A stretch of DNA of 64,000 nt from Acholoe squamosa (lineage: Eukaryota > Annelida > Polychaeta > Phyllodocida > Polynoidae). The stretch's first letter is position 1. Every line of letters starts with the position of its first letter. The position numbers and the translations under genes were made by a program. The stretch is from NCBI GenBank assembly GCA_949317995.1, contig OX439044.1, positions 13,053,141 to 13,117,140 of the forward strand. Direction: 5' to 3'. The notes beneath the pieces were generated by a model. The model worked only from the letters and a program-made list of their open reading frames with translations, had not been told where the DNA came from and did no database searches. This document shows positions 49,023 through 60,899 of the stretch, piece after piece.

Positions 49023-49914
49023 CTATAATCGCGAGATAAAGTCAAGCTTCATGATGGCATTTGTGAAACGTCTTTTTGTGGGTAGGTGTTGAGTGTCTTT
49101 GTCCAATGCATCCCACATCTTTACCCCTCTATAATAAGCTGAGCGAGGGTATAGGCTAGTACAAGCCCCTCTGATGTTAAACTTTAGCTTTAAGTCACCC
49201 CTAGTTCTAACATTATCTCGTTCAGTGGTCTCACCATTATGGGATTTCTTCCACATCAGTGTTAATAACTGTACAGCACGCCTTTTTTCAAGGCTGTCAA
49301 TTTTACAACGTGTATGTAAATTCTTGACACTGATATGCATTATACCGGTTAAGCAGTATACCATAAGTGCCTGATTTTGCATGCGTTGTAATTTTGTTAA
49401 TTCTGCAACCTGACCACATCCGGTATAGAATGAACAATACTCCAGAGTAGGAGTTATCATGACCCTATATACTTCAGTACTAATCTTTTCATTCATACTT
49501 ACGTAATTTGCATAACTTATATAATTTATTACCAAAGGCCTTTTTAACCCTGTTAATATTGGGATTTATAGTAAGTTTCCCATCCAACTCAATACCCAAG
49601 TATGGGTAGTTCTTACACACTAGCAGAATATCATCACCTAACTTGAGCTTGGGGTCTGCCTGCTTGTCTATTTTGCAACCAGCACCAAATAGCATACACA
49701 TACTTTTACTAGAGCTGACGGTCATATAAATATGCCGACACCAATTATATATTCTGTTCAAGTCTTCCTGCAGCAACGAATTGGCCTCATTGCATGTACC
49801 TTTAGACACGTAGAGAACTACATCTGTGTATAGGGTGTACTTGCAATTTTGAATACAGGTAGTAATGTCATTTATGACCATCATCTCTTGCTTCAACAAG
49901 ATAATGAACAACAT
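49023..49914 (-). pseudogene. LINE RT C-terminal half and C-terminal domain
   Basis: Two overlapping open stretches (49914-49489 and 49535-49023) joined by a frameshift. The first has NCKYTLYTDVVLYVS, where the polymerase box should read YADD; one catalytic Asp is missing. YLGIELDGKL follows. The second has TPTLEYCSFYTGCG, LQRMQNQAL and a C-terminal RSAYYRGVKMWDAL segment ending at a stop at 49023, the usual end of such LINE proteins. Confidence 0.8.
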
Positions 49915-50380
49915 TTAACACGGCATCACTGGTTCCCCGGTTTGGGCAGAAACCAAACTGTTTATCAGAGAATATATGTTTATTCACAAGGTGTTCACTT
50001 AGTTTTTTATGAATTAACTTCTCCAGCAATTTACCAGGGAGTGGCAGCAAGGTAATAGGGTGCCAGTTCCTTATAGTAGTTAGGTTCCCCTTCTTGGGGA
50101 TGGGTACTAAAATGCCACATGACCAGGACATTGGGAAAATACCACTTTTGACAGAATTACGATATATGATAGTTAGTTCGGGTACTAGGGTCGTAAGGGC
50201 ATCCTTTAACACCCTGCTACTTATCCCAGTAATACCACTGGATTTGTCAACGTTAATCTTATGAACAAGCTTTGGACACAGTTTCAATTGTTTCAGTAAT
50301 ATCCAGATCATCAGCATCATCTTCAGCGACTGGTTTAGGATACAATAGCCCAGTAAGGGGCATTTTACTGAAAAGATCAT
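49868..50380 (-). pseudogene. LINE reverse transcriptase N-terminal half
   Basis: It contains KINVDKSSGITGISSRVLKD, VPIPKKGNLTTIRNWHPITL and SDKQFGFCPNRGTSDAV, conserved early blocks of LINE polymerases. It ends at VEARDDGHK. The next expected blocks, motif A and the PQGS/GPLL motif B region (roughly 80-90 codons), are missing before the YTDV region, so the polymerase core has been deleted. Confidence 0.85.
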
Positions 50381-50855
50381 TGCCTATATTTGCAAAATAG
50401 TTGATTATATATTCTGCAGTTTGGTTGGCAGGTATGATCTCACCAGTAAGTTCATTTGCTAGTTGTATGACAAGATTCTTAGTGACAGCCTTTGCCAATG
50501 CATTGACCTCCCGCCACAAACTAGCTGGGTCATCATGTGATTCCTCTAAGAGGCGTAAAACAAACTGACGACTCTGGGTCATTTCTAGTTGCCTATGGTT
50601 ATGGTTGCGTAAGGTTCTGACACTTTTCAGTGTATTTCTGTCACCTGTGCATCTCCATTCAGCCAGTAACTCATCTCTTAGATTCACTAACTCAAGGATT
50701 TCTTTAGAAATCCAAGGTTGTGACTCGGTTTTGATATGACATTCTTTATAAGGAAAACAAATGTCCAGATATTCAATAAGAATTTCCTGTATAAAATTCC
50801 ATTGAGCCTCTGGATCATCTGTGTTATTAAATTCATCCCATTCAAGATCCAGCAT
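50259..50855 (-). pseudogene. LINE ORF2 linker between endonuclease and RT
   Basis: A 198-codon open stretch with QPWISKEILELVNLRDELLAEW, the typical W-(I/L)-(T/S) linker motif between endonuclease and polymerase, and FANIGNDLFSKMP. It overlaps the RT fragment in another frame near 50259-50380, showing a frameshift there. Confidence 0.8.
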
Positions 50856-50878
50856 TAAAACTTAATGAATATTTTTTC

Positions 50879-51775
50879 TCAGGTTTTTTTTTTCCTACAA
50901 GCATAAACAGCAAAATGATCTGCTATCATGCAGTTCAGGACCGCTGTATGACTTACAATGTCACAATCTGTTAAGATGTTGTCAAGATATGTACCACTCG
51001 TATTTGATTCATTTGGTCTTGTAATTTCATCAATAAGATGCCTAAATTCTCTACATATGTCATATAACCCCTTAGAGCCAGTTGCATTTCTGTCCCTGAC
51101 ATTTATATTAAAATCATCAACTATCCAGGGCTTGTGTGCATCTCTGTCAACTTTTAATAAACCATTCCTCAATTTATCTAGCCATCCTTCAACGTCCGCC
51201 TGTGGTGGTCTATGTATGTTTAAAATAAGTAGCTTTTATAAGTTGGCTTATTAAATTCAATGGCTTGAATATCCAGGAGTGGGTCCATTAGCTCAAGATC
51301 AGGGCAGGCATGACAAAAGGCACTAAGGTCATCATTAACATAAGCCAGTAGGTCACTGGCTGTAGTGTAATCCCTATTCACTCTGAAAATTCTCCCCACG
51401 AGTGTTCATTTGCATTTATTTCATGTTATTTTCATCTAAAACTGCTGAATTACAATAGAATTTACCAGAATGACTCCCCGTGCGCATTGTTCACATCGCC
51501 ATCTTGGAGCTATGACGTCACTAAATGGTCACGTGACCTCGGTGTGTGATATTTTCGCGGGTTATCGCACGGGGGGTGTGCGATACGGCCCTCGAGTGCT
51601 AGAGCTATGGGCTGTCAGTATCTCAGGCATATCAACATGAAATTAAAAGAAAATCCATGTCAAGGCTTAACTTGACATCTAATAGTTTCTTCCTGTTTAA
51701 ACTGCGAACATTGCAGCTTACAATGAGTAAGCCCTTTAGATTATCCAGGAAAACCTAAGTATTTACTAGGGTTTG
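50879..51775 (-). pseudogene. LINE APE-like endonuclease, interrupted
   Basis: The start, LLIVSCNVRSLNRKKLLDVK (about 51750-51670), carries the N-terminal Asn block. After the 51405-51592 insertion the frame runs through NRDYTTASDLLAYVNDDLSA and, after a frameshift, WIVDDFNINVRD (the degenerate GDFN block), ending with MIADHFAVYA, an SDH-like block. Stops occur near 51610 and 51215. Removing the insertion keeps the frame continuous. Confidence 0.8.
51405..51592. mobile_element. 188-bp insertion with 6-bp CGAGTG target duplication
   Basis: CGAGTG lies at both edges (51399-51404 and 51593-51598) and the LINE frame continues across if the insert is removed. It contains CGCCATCTTGG (YY1-like), TGACGTCA (CRE-like), CACGTGAC (E-box) and, at its right end, the hairpin TATCGCAC-GGGGGGT-GTGCGATA. 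No terminal inverted repeats. Its left part, TTCATGTTATTTTCAT, resembles the start of the Crypton 3' flank at about 8746. Confidence 0.7.
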
Positions 51776-52079
51776 CCTGTGTATAATCGGATCCATCAGT
51801 AAGATAAGATGGCCTAGCAAGTAGAAAGGAATGGGGGGAGGGGATTCCCGAGTTGTAGCACCAGGGGATCTCCAGTGGCACCAGGCCCAGGGAGCAGTCT
51901 CAAACCTTGATACATAACTACTGTCTAAACCTTGAATAAACCAGTGACAACTGGAATCTATATAGGAGCTTGATATTCTTTCACATTATAACCACTAGTC
52001 TATATGATATTTCTCATATGACAAATTGATCATACACATATCCCTTGTATGACAATTTCTTGTAGTGAAAGACCTAGAG
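51776..52079. other. Unassigned non-coding stretch
   Basis: No gene or repeat recognised between the 5' edge of the LINE and the return of unit C. Confidence 0.4.
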
Positions 52080-55000
52080 GCATTAAACATCTATGCTGCC
52101 CCCAAAGAGTTAATGGAAGCCCATGGTCGTAGCAGTCAACAAGGAAATGCAAATCATGTCTTTAATACTCGGGCCGGAGGGGGTTGATGACGGGTTGGCT
52201 TCCATTAAATTTTGCCAACGTTTTGCTTCTGGGCACTGGCACCAAATCGAAATGTCATTACCATATATAAAGCCCTGTCAAAACATGCGCCCTAGCATGC
52301 ACACCAAAGTAAATGGGAAATAAGTGGCAGACCCAAACACAGACAAGGTAAATTAATTGGAGGAAAAATAGACGATTCGCTTTGTTGCCTTGATGTAGGG
52401 ATGTAGTCCTGGTGAGTGATTTACAAGGGCAGAGTTTATGTATCATGACGGCACTCTAAATGGGCTGGTTCACTCATAATATCTATCTTTTTGTATCAGG
52501 CTATTCAGTCTAGTCTTAAATCAAAACACACAGAGAAATTGCATGTAATGACTGTCAGCCAATTGAAAAGCTGACTTTTAAGTCAGAAAAAATGCCAATG
52601 AAATCAGAAAATACAGAAGCGTTGAGAAAAGTTAGAAGAAAAGATTTCTACCAGTTATTCACTGTTATTTACATGGAGATTCCTTGGAACACAGTGCTTT
52701 TCTGTAATGTTCCTTTGTTGTGGAAATTACAGTGCTATGCAAAAACCATTGGCTCTCTGTACAGTTCTATATGCCAATGCCTGGTAGATTCAGCAGTCAT
52801 TTCTTACAGTGCATAAAGAGTAAATGGCTTCCTGTGATGATGCCACTTTCTCTCCTGGCTTTCTCCTCTCCAGCCCTCATAGACACTCTCTACATGCCCT
52901 CACTGTCTCCCTGTGATAGCCACACTTTTGATCTGACAAGCTGTCAGACACTCGACCTGCAAATTTCAGCAACGCATGACTTCAAGGGCTACATTTTGGA
53001 CAGAGTGCGTAAATGTGCCATGCCTACATTTTGTCATGATGAATGAATGTGGCCCTGACACCTGCATTGAACATGATACAAACTTTATATTTCAGACCCC
53101 AAAGAAGGGTAGGTATGATGTACACATTTATGTAGACTATACTATGAATGCTTTGCCTATAAAACTCAACGCCAAAGGTTTTGGGAACTTGATGCATTTT
53201 GTGAAAACCAAAGGGGTTATTGCTTCCTAGGTGGATTCTAAAACATCATCCCACCTCCCTACTCTACATTTTATGTACTGTGTGCTCCCATGCCATACAT
53301 GTTAGGTATCCACAGTCTTTGCTGTCTCTTTAGAGATGGCAGGATGCATTACGGCATCACATTTAATTGTCAGTGTTAGTCAGTTATACTCTGCCAGTGG
53401 TCAGTTTGTGAATACTTCATTTCTACATTGCCCTCTCCTTCATTCTACATAGAGCCCCCCCCCCCTGCAACCTAATCACACTCCATATGCACTAACACTA
53501 ACAATACTACATTGACCACTTAATCGGGACTGATTGCATGCAGGGACTGGAAGCTAACATTCCTTCTTGTTTTAAATGATATTGGAGTTTATCCATTACA
53601 ATATTTTACCCTTTTTTCCTGATCTAAATAATCTCTGAAAATAATGACAAATCTCTGGCAACTTTGGAAGGAGGATTCTGTTTTGATATTTTTTTACAGT
53701 GTATGCGAGAGACCTTTTTACAGTGTACATGAGACACTTCCCATGATTAGGTTGCTCCTTGTAGTCGTCGATGTAAGTTACATCAAATCGGTTGACAATA
53801 CCCACTGATTGTCTGACATCAGCACCCTCTATGTCCCTATCATTGTACTGAGTGGATGCCAATAATATCTCTGGCACCTTAATCTGAGAGTCCTCCAATC
53901 TCACCCAATCTATACATCCGCTACATCTCCCCTTACACCCTGCCCCTATCCACCCCATCCCTATCTACACGTAACCTAATGTTTCTAATGTTACTGACAC
54001 ACTGCAAGGGCTGTATAGTGGTATAAAGCATTATGCCCTGTGGTTGGGATGATGTATGCATACAGCCTTACTATTTTTGTCAGTCGAGTTAATTTTTTAA
54101 AATGTACAGTCTATCCAAAATAGGGGCTTAATCCAGGAGTGTGCCAGCTCCTTTTCAAAATCCTGGATCCACCACTGGGGGCTGTACTCATATATCATGC
54201 CTATGCTACATATAAGGGCCTCATAATTATGAACTACCAGAGGGTTGATGTGATGCACCAGTGAAGTGCCGGTCAGTAGCACTGTATCAGTGCATCATGA
54301 AAGCTTTAAGCATGAATCATGATGCAACCTTTAAAGAACCAATGTGTTCCAACCACACTCCCAATTGCCAACTGTATACCTCTCATCCTGCCCACACTTT
54401 CATTAGCGGTCCACCACTTCATGGGGTTCAATATATATGCAGCATCTCCTTGATAGAACTTCAAACCCAGTACACACAGAAATACTTGGACTCCATGGAG
54501 TGTGTTATATTTGGCTACCGTAGTGGCCTCCATTAGAGCTAGGGAACTTATTAATTTCAACTAGCCCTTAGTTGTGTAAAAGCCTATGTTTTAAATTATG
54601 ACACAACTTTAAGACCAGCAATTTATTCAAGAAGTACAGCTTCCACAAATAAAGGAAAAGTCATTCTGTTTGTAAACAGAGCTTTTAAGATAGATCATGA
54701 ATTATTTGGAAGGCTTTTTGTGAACTTCTGTCTGTATTATGATTTTCAATGAAGGAAGGAGGTGGTAGTCAAATTGATGAACTCTTGCAAAGAAAAATAA
54801 TGCAACGCCATCTAATAGGAATAGCAACTGAGGAAGGAGTGGAAATCACATTCTTGTTATCATGATGACTCTCTATATATCATGATTGCCAAAGATGAAA
54901 GTGGAGGTGTGTGCTCAATTTAACTGTTGTACAGAAGCATTGCAATGGCATCAATAGACTCCAAGTGAAACCAGAGATGGTTTGGCGACATGCACTGAAA

Positions 55001-56160
55001 AGTACTGATAAGTTAAGAACCAGCTTGTCCCTGTTTGTCGCTGCAGGTAGGTGTCCTTCATTACCGGTGTGTTTTGCTACTTTTGGCATAAGCGAATCTG
55101 TTATACTTAAGCAGTGAGCTTGCCTGTGTCTATTCATTATTCACCACAGCCGTTTTAAGTTAGGCTATCCTGTGAATTGGGTGGGTAGAGAGTGTAACAA
55201 ATGGATCCGGTAGCGCTATGACTTTATATCATAGCTCTTAGGCATAATTCATATCAAACTACATAAGTAAGGTCTACTGTTGAATTCAAAATATTGAACC
55301 CACTCGGTATGAGTCCTAGACTCCTATAGGAATCACAACTGATGAAGGAGCAGAGTTGGACAGTATAGAGTGTTTCACATTCTCCAAGCGTGTATGCTGA
55401 TACACAGTTAATGCCTTCTGACAGTAAATACTCACCACCAGAGGGCAAGGTGATCAGCGCATGCGCCAAACTCTAATTACACATGCACAGTGTGACTGAC
55501 CAATCACTGAGGGCCTTCCTTAGGGCCTACATCATAAAATGGCCCAAATGATTGCTCAATCCGCCGGCAATTGATAGTCCGCTGCCATTTGATACCTTCG
55601 GGGTATGTTTTTTCTTGCTTCATCTTTAAGCAGTTTAGTGTGGATCTTTCAAGTTGGTGGGCTATTTGGAGGTCATTCCTGAAGAGCACGAATCAGCCTA
55701 AATTGCATCTATCACGTTTACCTCTCTTAGATTTGCTGCTGAAGGCAAAGTATTTCTAACAGGGGGATATGCTTATCCTAATTTACATTAGAGCATCAAA
55801 TCTTGCTAGCATCAGAGAATTTTGTTTATAAGTACAAGGAGGGTAGAATTGATTAGATATCAGAATCGCCTAAGGCATAATAGCGCTGCTAATTACTGAC
55901 TTTAATATCTTGTTTGATTTATTAAATAGGTGCGCTAAGAAGCCTAACGACCGGGTAGCACCATTGATTTGCTTTTTGAATATTCCTGTGGTAAAGCCTG
56001 CTATAATCTCTCCCAGGCACGTTATATGTTCAGACACATCTGCTTCCCAATCAATGAACTAAGATACAATCTGTGCCCAGACATAGGTGATGGATATGGT
56101 GCAGTGAAAGCCCTTGGAGGAATAAAGGAAAATAATACCAGAGTATCACACATTCACAAA
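52080..56160 (+). repeat. Tandem unit copy C, right part (non-coding)
   Basis: 52080-52500 matches 3170-3650 and 22520-23100. 52660-53090 matches 25220-25660. 53220-53460 matches 10920-11520. 53740-56130 follows 12060-14570 and 27540-30030 almost continuously. Copy C lacks the block that A has at 3980-4850. No conserved frame. Confidence 0.75.
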
Positions 56161-56170
56161 ACATACTGTA

Positions 56171-58071
56171 CATTGTATAAAATGACTGTTAAATCTACCA
56201 GGGATCCTCGTAAAACTAAACAGTTAACTACCACAATTGTATGGCAGAGAAGCAGTACAGTTGTTACAAGAAGCCCAGTGGTACAAAAATTACAGTGTAA
56301 CAAAACCCCTAATAGCTTAGTAGTTTAGTCTTTCACTAAACAGTGTGGCATCAACCAGGGCACATTTCTCATTGACATACAGCTAAGGGTAAAAAGAGGC
56401 AAGGGGTGACATAGGTATAGTTTATTGGATACAAAGAGTTAATAAAGGACATCAAGAGCGATAGAAGGAGATAGAGACAGATAATAAAAGGGAAACTAAA
56501 TATGAGTCTGAAATGGATCAAGGCAGTCAATCAACCTTCTGATGCAGATGCCATGTTTCAGGAAGTGGAATAACCACTTAAATATATACTGCATCAGTGA
56601 CTATATTCAATGAAAGTACATTCACACAGAATAAATATCAACCACAATGTTACCATGATACATTGTGTATAAACCCTTGCATAACCAAAGTTAGACCCAG
56701 TGTAGGCCTAAATCAGGAATAATGATGAGGAAGAGAGCTGACCATTCATACTTAAGAGTATGCCATGGTATATTGTTGCACCCTATCTCCATGGATACAT
56801 GGGTTGCCCCTCTTAGGACATACTTTGCCTGAGTACACTTAGTGCCTTATCTGTCATACTGGTTAAAGTGTGCCTGGCAGTGGATAGGAGCTCCTCTCCA
56901 CCAGGAGGGTCAATTTAGGAGCAGGTTATACCCAAGTCGTGCCATTAATAACCCTTTAACACATTTTACTCAGAAATGCTTCAATAGTTGATGTATTATA
57001 GATTCCTATACTTGCTCCTGCTTTTTTGACAAGGGTTGGAATATGACTGGTAGTAGGTAGGTCCCATATTAACACTTTGTAACAGCCTTGAAGCCTGCGA
57101 AACTAATAAAATTCCTTGCTTAATCCTATTGGATTTCTCATCAGTTGTGGGCTTTATGGCCAACAGGCCGCCGACGGGCCTGCTTGTGATGTTATGACCT
57201 GTGTGCCCATACACTTTCATTCTGACATGTCTAGGCCATGCAGCCTCCCAACTAATGAAAAATCCTATGGCAGTACGCAAGGAATTTTGTTAGTTTTGCA
57301 AGCTTCAACGCTATGGCGACTGTTCATAGGGATGTAGATAAACATTTCACTCTAATAGGAGGGATAAGCTAATGGGAGATCAGCACAGTATGTTGAATGT
57401 AGGCTTTGAAATTAACCCTGTATGAATTTTGTTGTATGAGTTTACATATGGCACAGTTTGGCATTCCTCAAATATCTACATTTCAGACATTAATATATTG
57501 TAATGTCTCAAAGTTACTTTGCAGAAGTGTTTTGTGATAGGGTCCCATTAATAAGGATATGATCTTGGAACATTTTACCCGGGATTTTTAAAAAATTAAG
57601 ATTACATTACATTCTGTCTTTGCAATGTACCTTTTTAACCCCCCCCCCTTCCCCCATGCTTCCTCCCTGTTTATAGAAGATCTCTTTTCATGTCAGAAAA
57701 AATTAGTGTCATATGATTGGAAGGCCTTTGCATTTGTAAATAAGAATCCTGGACAAACATGTGATACATGACATTCAGAAGGTATGTTCTAAAAATGCTT
57801 TTTAAAAGCATGGTCTCCCAGTTATTTTTCCCAAGAATCCTTTTGAAACTCATTGTCATTAGTTAGCCTATAGGTGTAGAGGGGTTGGCAGTTTGGTATG
57901 GGGTACAGTATGTGAGTGATGGCACATAGGTACACTGTACATTTGTGTACCACCAAACTACCATCTGGGGATTCTTAAAAACTACATTGGTTCAGTGCTT
58001 TTCAATTACGGTAGTCCACTGTTCAGTTTTATGAGGATCCCTGGTAGATTCAACAGTCATTTTTTACAGTG
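56171..58071. mobile_element. Possible 1.9-kb DNA element with ~45-bp terminal inverted repeats
   Basis: The left end CATTGTATAAAATGACTGTT continues into CTACCAGGGATCCTC. The right end is its near-perfect inverse, GAGGATCCCTGGTAG to TTTTTTACAGTG. Both are the dispersed motif also seen at 2650, 22040, 47351 and 60254. The interior has no transposase. No clean target duplication is visible, so the two ends could be independent copies. Confidence 0.4.
57086..57310. mobile_element. 225-bp foldback MITE
   Basis: The left arm (CCTTGAAGCCTGCGAAACTA) and right arm (TAGTTTTGCAAGCTTCAACG) are inverted over about 60 bp with scattered mismatches. They enclose a central GC-richer part with GGCCAACAGGCCGCCGACGG. 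Non-coding. Confidence 0.7.
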
Positions 58072-60895
58072 AATCATACCGCTATAGGTGGCAGGGTTGG
58101 GACAGGGGGCAGCAGGGTCACCCTGAATCGATATGATGCTAGCAAGGACCATACAGAATGCTAGCTCTATTATTCTTGATGCCAGGAAGCAAAGTGTAGT
58201 ATCCACGGTGTAGGCCTGTAACTGGTCAGCTTATGTTGGCTGCCATGGTTTGACTGAAGGCCATCATATGATTTTCCCATAGACCTAACATATAATCTAC
58301 ATGCAGTACGGGGCAGCTGGCATAACCGCAGAGCTGGCCCTTACACTTCATTATCAGTAATTGATAAATTGTGGGTAATGAGACTGACAGGCAAATTCAT
58401 ACTCCACCTAGTGGTGGTTCCAAGTACTCACCATACTCTCAAGGACTCAGCCCGGTGGCTCCACCTTCTGCTAATCACTGAACAACTCTCAACCCCCGGT
58501 TGCAACAGGTGACACACTTTACCTTTTCTAACCCGGCTTTCATAACAATATGCCTTATAAACTTTACATATTTAATCCATCACTATCACTGTCTAAAGTG
58601 ACCATCCAACTTCCAGCATGTCCTCGCCATCCGGTCTCAAAACAATGAAATTCTATAAACAGCCTTAAACTGGCTGATACACAGCCTACAAGTACAGCCA
58701 AAGGTCAGTCAGATCCCGGTAGTGGACATCACTTCAACAGAGTCAGTACCTGTAGTACAGACTTCGTCTAGGAATACTCATGCTGCCGCAGCTGCGGCGG
58801 CCATCCTGGCTGCAGTGACGTCACAAAGTATCTCGCAAGTTCTATCGTCTATTGAAAAAAAAGAATGAATAATCAGAGGATATGCATGGAAGCGGCCTAG
58901 ATGTGTGACCTAGCATCGACCAGGGCATACTGGGAATGGGTGAAAGTATTGGTTCCTATGCTGCTGTCTTATAATGACAAAGTTTAAGGTACTTTGTCAT
59001 AATGAAAATGTATGCTTTATAGAAGCTAAATAAGAATGAACATCCAAGGCATTGCTATGCCCATTGCTATTGCTAACCCTAGCAAAATACAGTTGCTAAT
59101 CCTGATCCTGCATTATATAGGCTTCAGTTAATTTACCTTTAATAACATTTCAATATGCACTATAATAATTCAGCTACAAATGTTATAATCATGTGTCTAG
59201 TGTAACAAACTTTACATACTATTAATAGTAGACTTTCAGTGAAGGTTGAAACCTATACACGTATGAAAGCATCATCAAGTGAAATTTTGGATCCAAATTT
59301 ACTCTGGCTTTTAATCTTGCGATGTAATACTTCATAATCAATGGTTTCTATTCAATTGAATACATAAATGACTCTGTAAGGGGTGGTTGGCTCAAGGTGA
59401 AATAGTGGACATCTCATGGTGAAATTGGTATGTTCTAGAAAATAGGTTCTAGACTGAAAGTATTTAACATTTCTGTATCTTTGCTTATGCTATCATCTAG
59501 TAATGTCATTTATCTATCCCTATAGTCAATATGAGGTACATCTGATCAACTTCAATGTTCAAAATATGCAACTTAGAACTTTTTGATGAAATGGCCAGTT
59601 GGTCATGATAAAAACAAGTCAAACATGGCTACCTTAGTGCATTATGATACAATGATAATCCCTTAATATATCCCAGGTGATCATTCCATGGGATACTCTA
59701 ACACCTATAATTCAACAATACCAGGGTTCCAAGCTCAGGGATCCATGTAAATGTGAGAAAAACAATGTGACAGGTGGACGACTCTAGGTATGTGCTCATC
59801 TTTAGGTTAATCTACCCTATAGCCTTTTGAGGGAAACTGAAATATGTCTAAAAGGGATGATAATGTTATCTGAGTAGGTAAATAGAAAGGATAGCCCAAA
59901 GATAACCCACTCAGAGGACAATCTGGTTGGTCTTCCTACTCAGAAACCTTAGCACATCTTATGAAAAACAGACCTCCAAGTCAACAAAATGTGATGCATG
60001 ATCCTCTGTCTCATTGGACAATTAGTCCATTTGCAGTCTGTGCAATAACAGCTTTCTAAGGATCAAGAGGGACTGTGTACTGGTTGCCTTCAGCTGTAAC
60101 TGGGCCACACTGGGGAAATCAGTGGTTGGTGTAGTAGTAACCTCAATGCTGTACACTATAAAATTTATGTTGTCGAAATAATGGTGGAATCACCACCTGG
60201 AAGTTGCCATTTAGATCCCTTGTAGACTTGTGGACACCTTGGGCTTCTTGTTCACTGTTCCAGTTTTATGAGGATCTCTGGTAGATTTAACACTTGTTTT
60301 TAACAGGGTGACACCTAACCTAACCAGCTTGCACCATAAGGCCTCAGATTCCAAATCCAATTAGTTGTTGGGGTTCTGGCAAACCCAAGCTCTAATTATG
60401 CCTAGCATCCTAGGATCTAGAATTCATCCTACTGGGGCCGGATAGGTGTCTCTCTGTCAGCTGATTTCAGTGCCAGTACCCAACCTTCCAGCTGTCATGG
60501 AAATAATGAGAACTGTGAACATGGAAACCAGATGGGATGGCTCATGGCCTACACTCTCTGTTTTTGGTGCACAATTGTCGTCTACTTTGGGCGGATGGGG
60601 GGCGGCATAACCAAGAGGAATGGCTGTGAGTTTGTCTCTTTGGTGTGATTGTACCAAACATGATAGGCATTCATGTTATCAGCCTCAGTTTACAATACTA
60701 ATGGTGTCTCAATACATATCGTGCTTAATAAATCATGAAGTTCTTATTCAATTTCTATATATGTCTGATGAATTCAGCACATCTTGTTTATTGCACCCTT
60801 TGGGCAACCTATTTTGGAAAATCAAACCTGATTGGGAGGCAAATTATCAAACTATATATTGCAAAATAAAATTAAAGTAAATCATTACAAACAAG
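58072..60895. other. Non-coding stretch between the 56171-58071 element and unit D
   Basis: I see no conserved domain in any frame. It holds the promoter-like patch at 58750-58910 and one more copy of the dispersed terminus motif at 60254-60310 (GTTTTATGAGGATCTCTGGT, then a T-run and ACAGGGTG). The rest is plain AT-rich DNA. Confidence 0.5.
58750..58910 (-). promoter_or_regulatory. Possible minus-strand promoter and first exon
   Basis: A small GC-rich, CpG-containing patch in AT-rich DNA. It has TGACGTCA (CRE palindrome), and on the minus strand CCAGGATGGCCGCCGCAGCT, a start-codon-like context. That frame is only about eight codons. A second ATG 22 bases on gives a short frame to TACTACAG|GTACTG, a possible splice donor near 58755. 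No downstream exon is recognised, so this is tentative. Confidence 0.25.
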
Positions 60896-60899
60896 ATTT

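Larger units (their letters stand above)
48800..51775 (-). mobile_element. Near-full-length but broken minus-strand LINE
   Basis: Minus-strand order: endonuclease start (about 51760-51610), a 188-bp insertion, the rest of the endonuclease (51395-50879), linker (50855-50259), reverse transcriptase N-terminal half (50380-49868), a deleted core, RT C-terminal half and C-terminus (49914-49023), then a 3' UTR with CAATAAAAAATAATAATAAT near 48800. The frame is broken by a few stops and frameshifts, but long open stretches remain, so decay is moderate. CR1/Jockey-like by architecture; clade uncertain. Confidence 0.85.
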
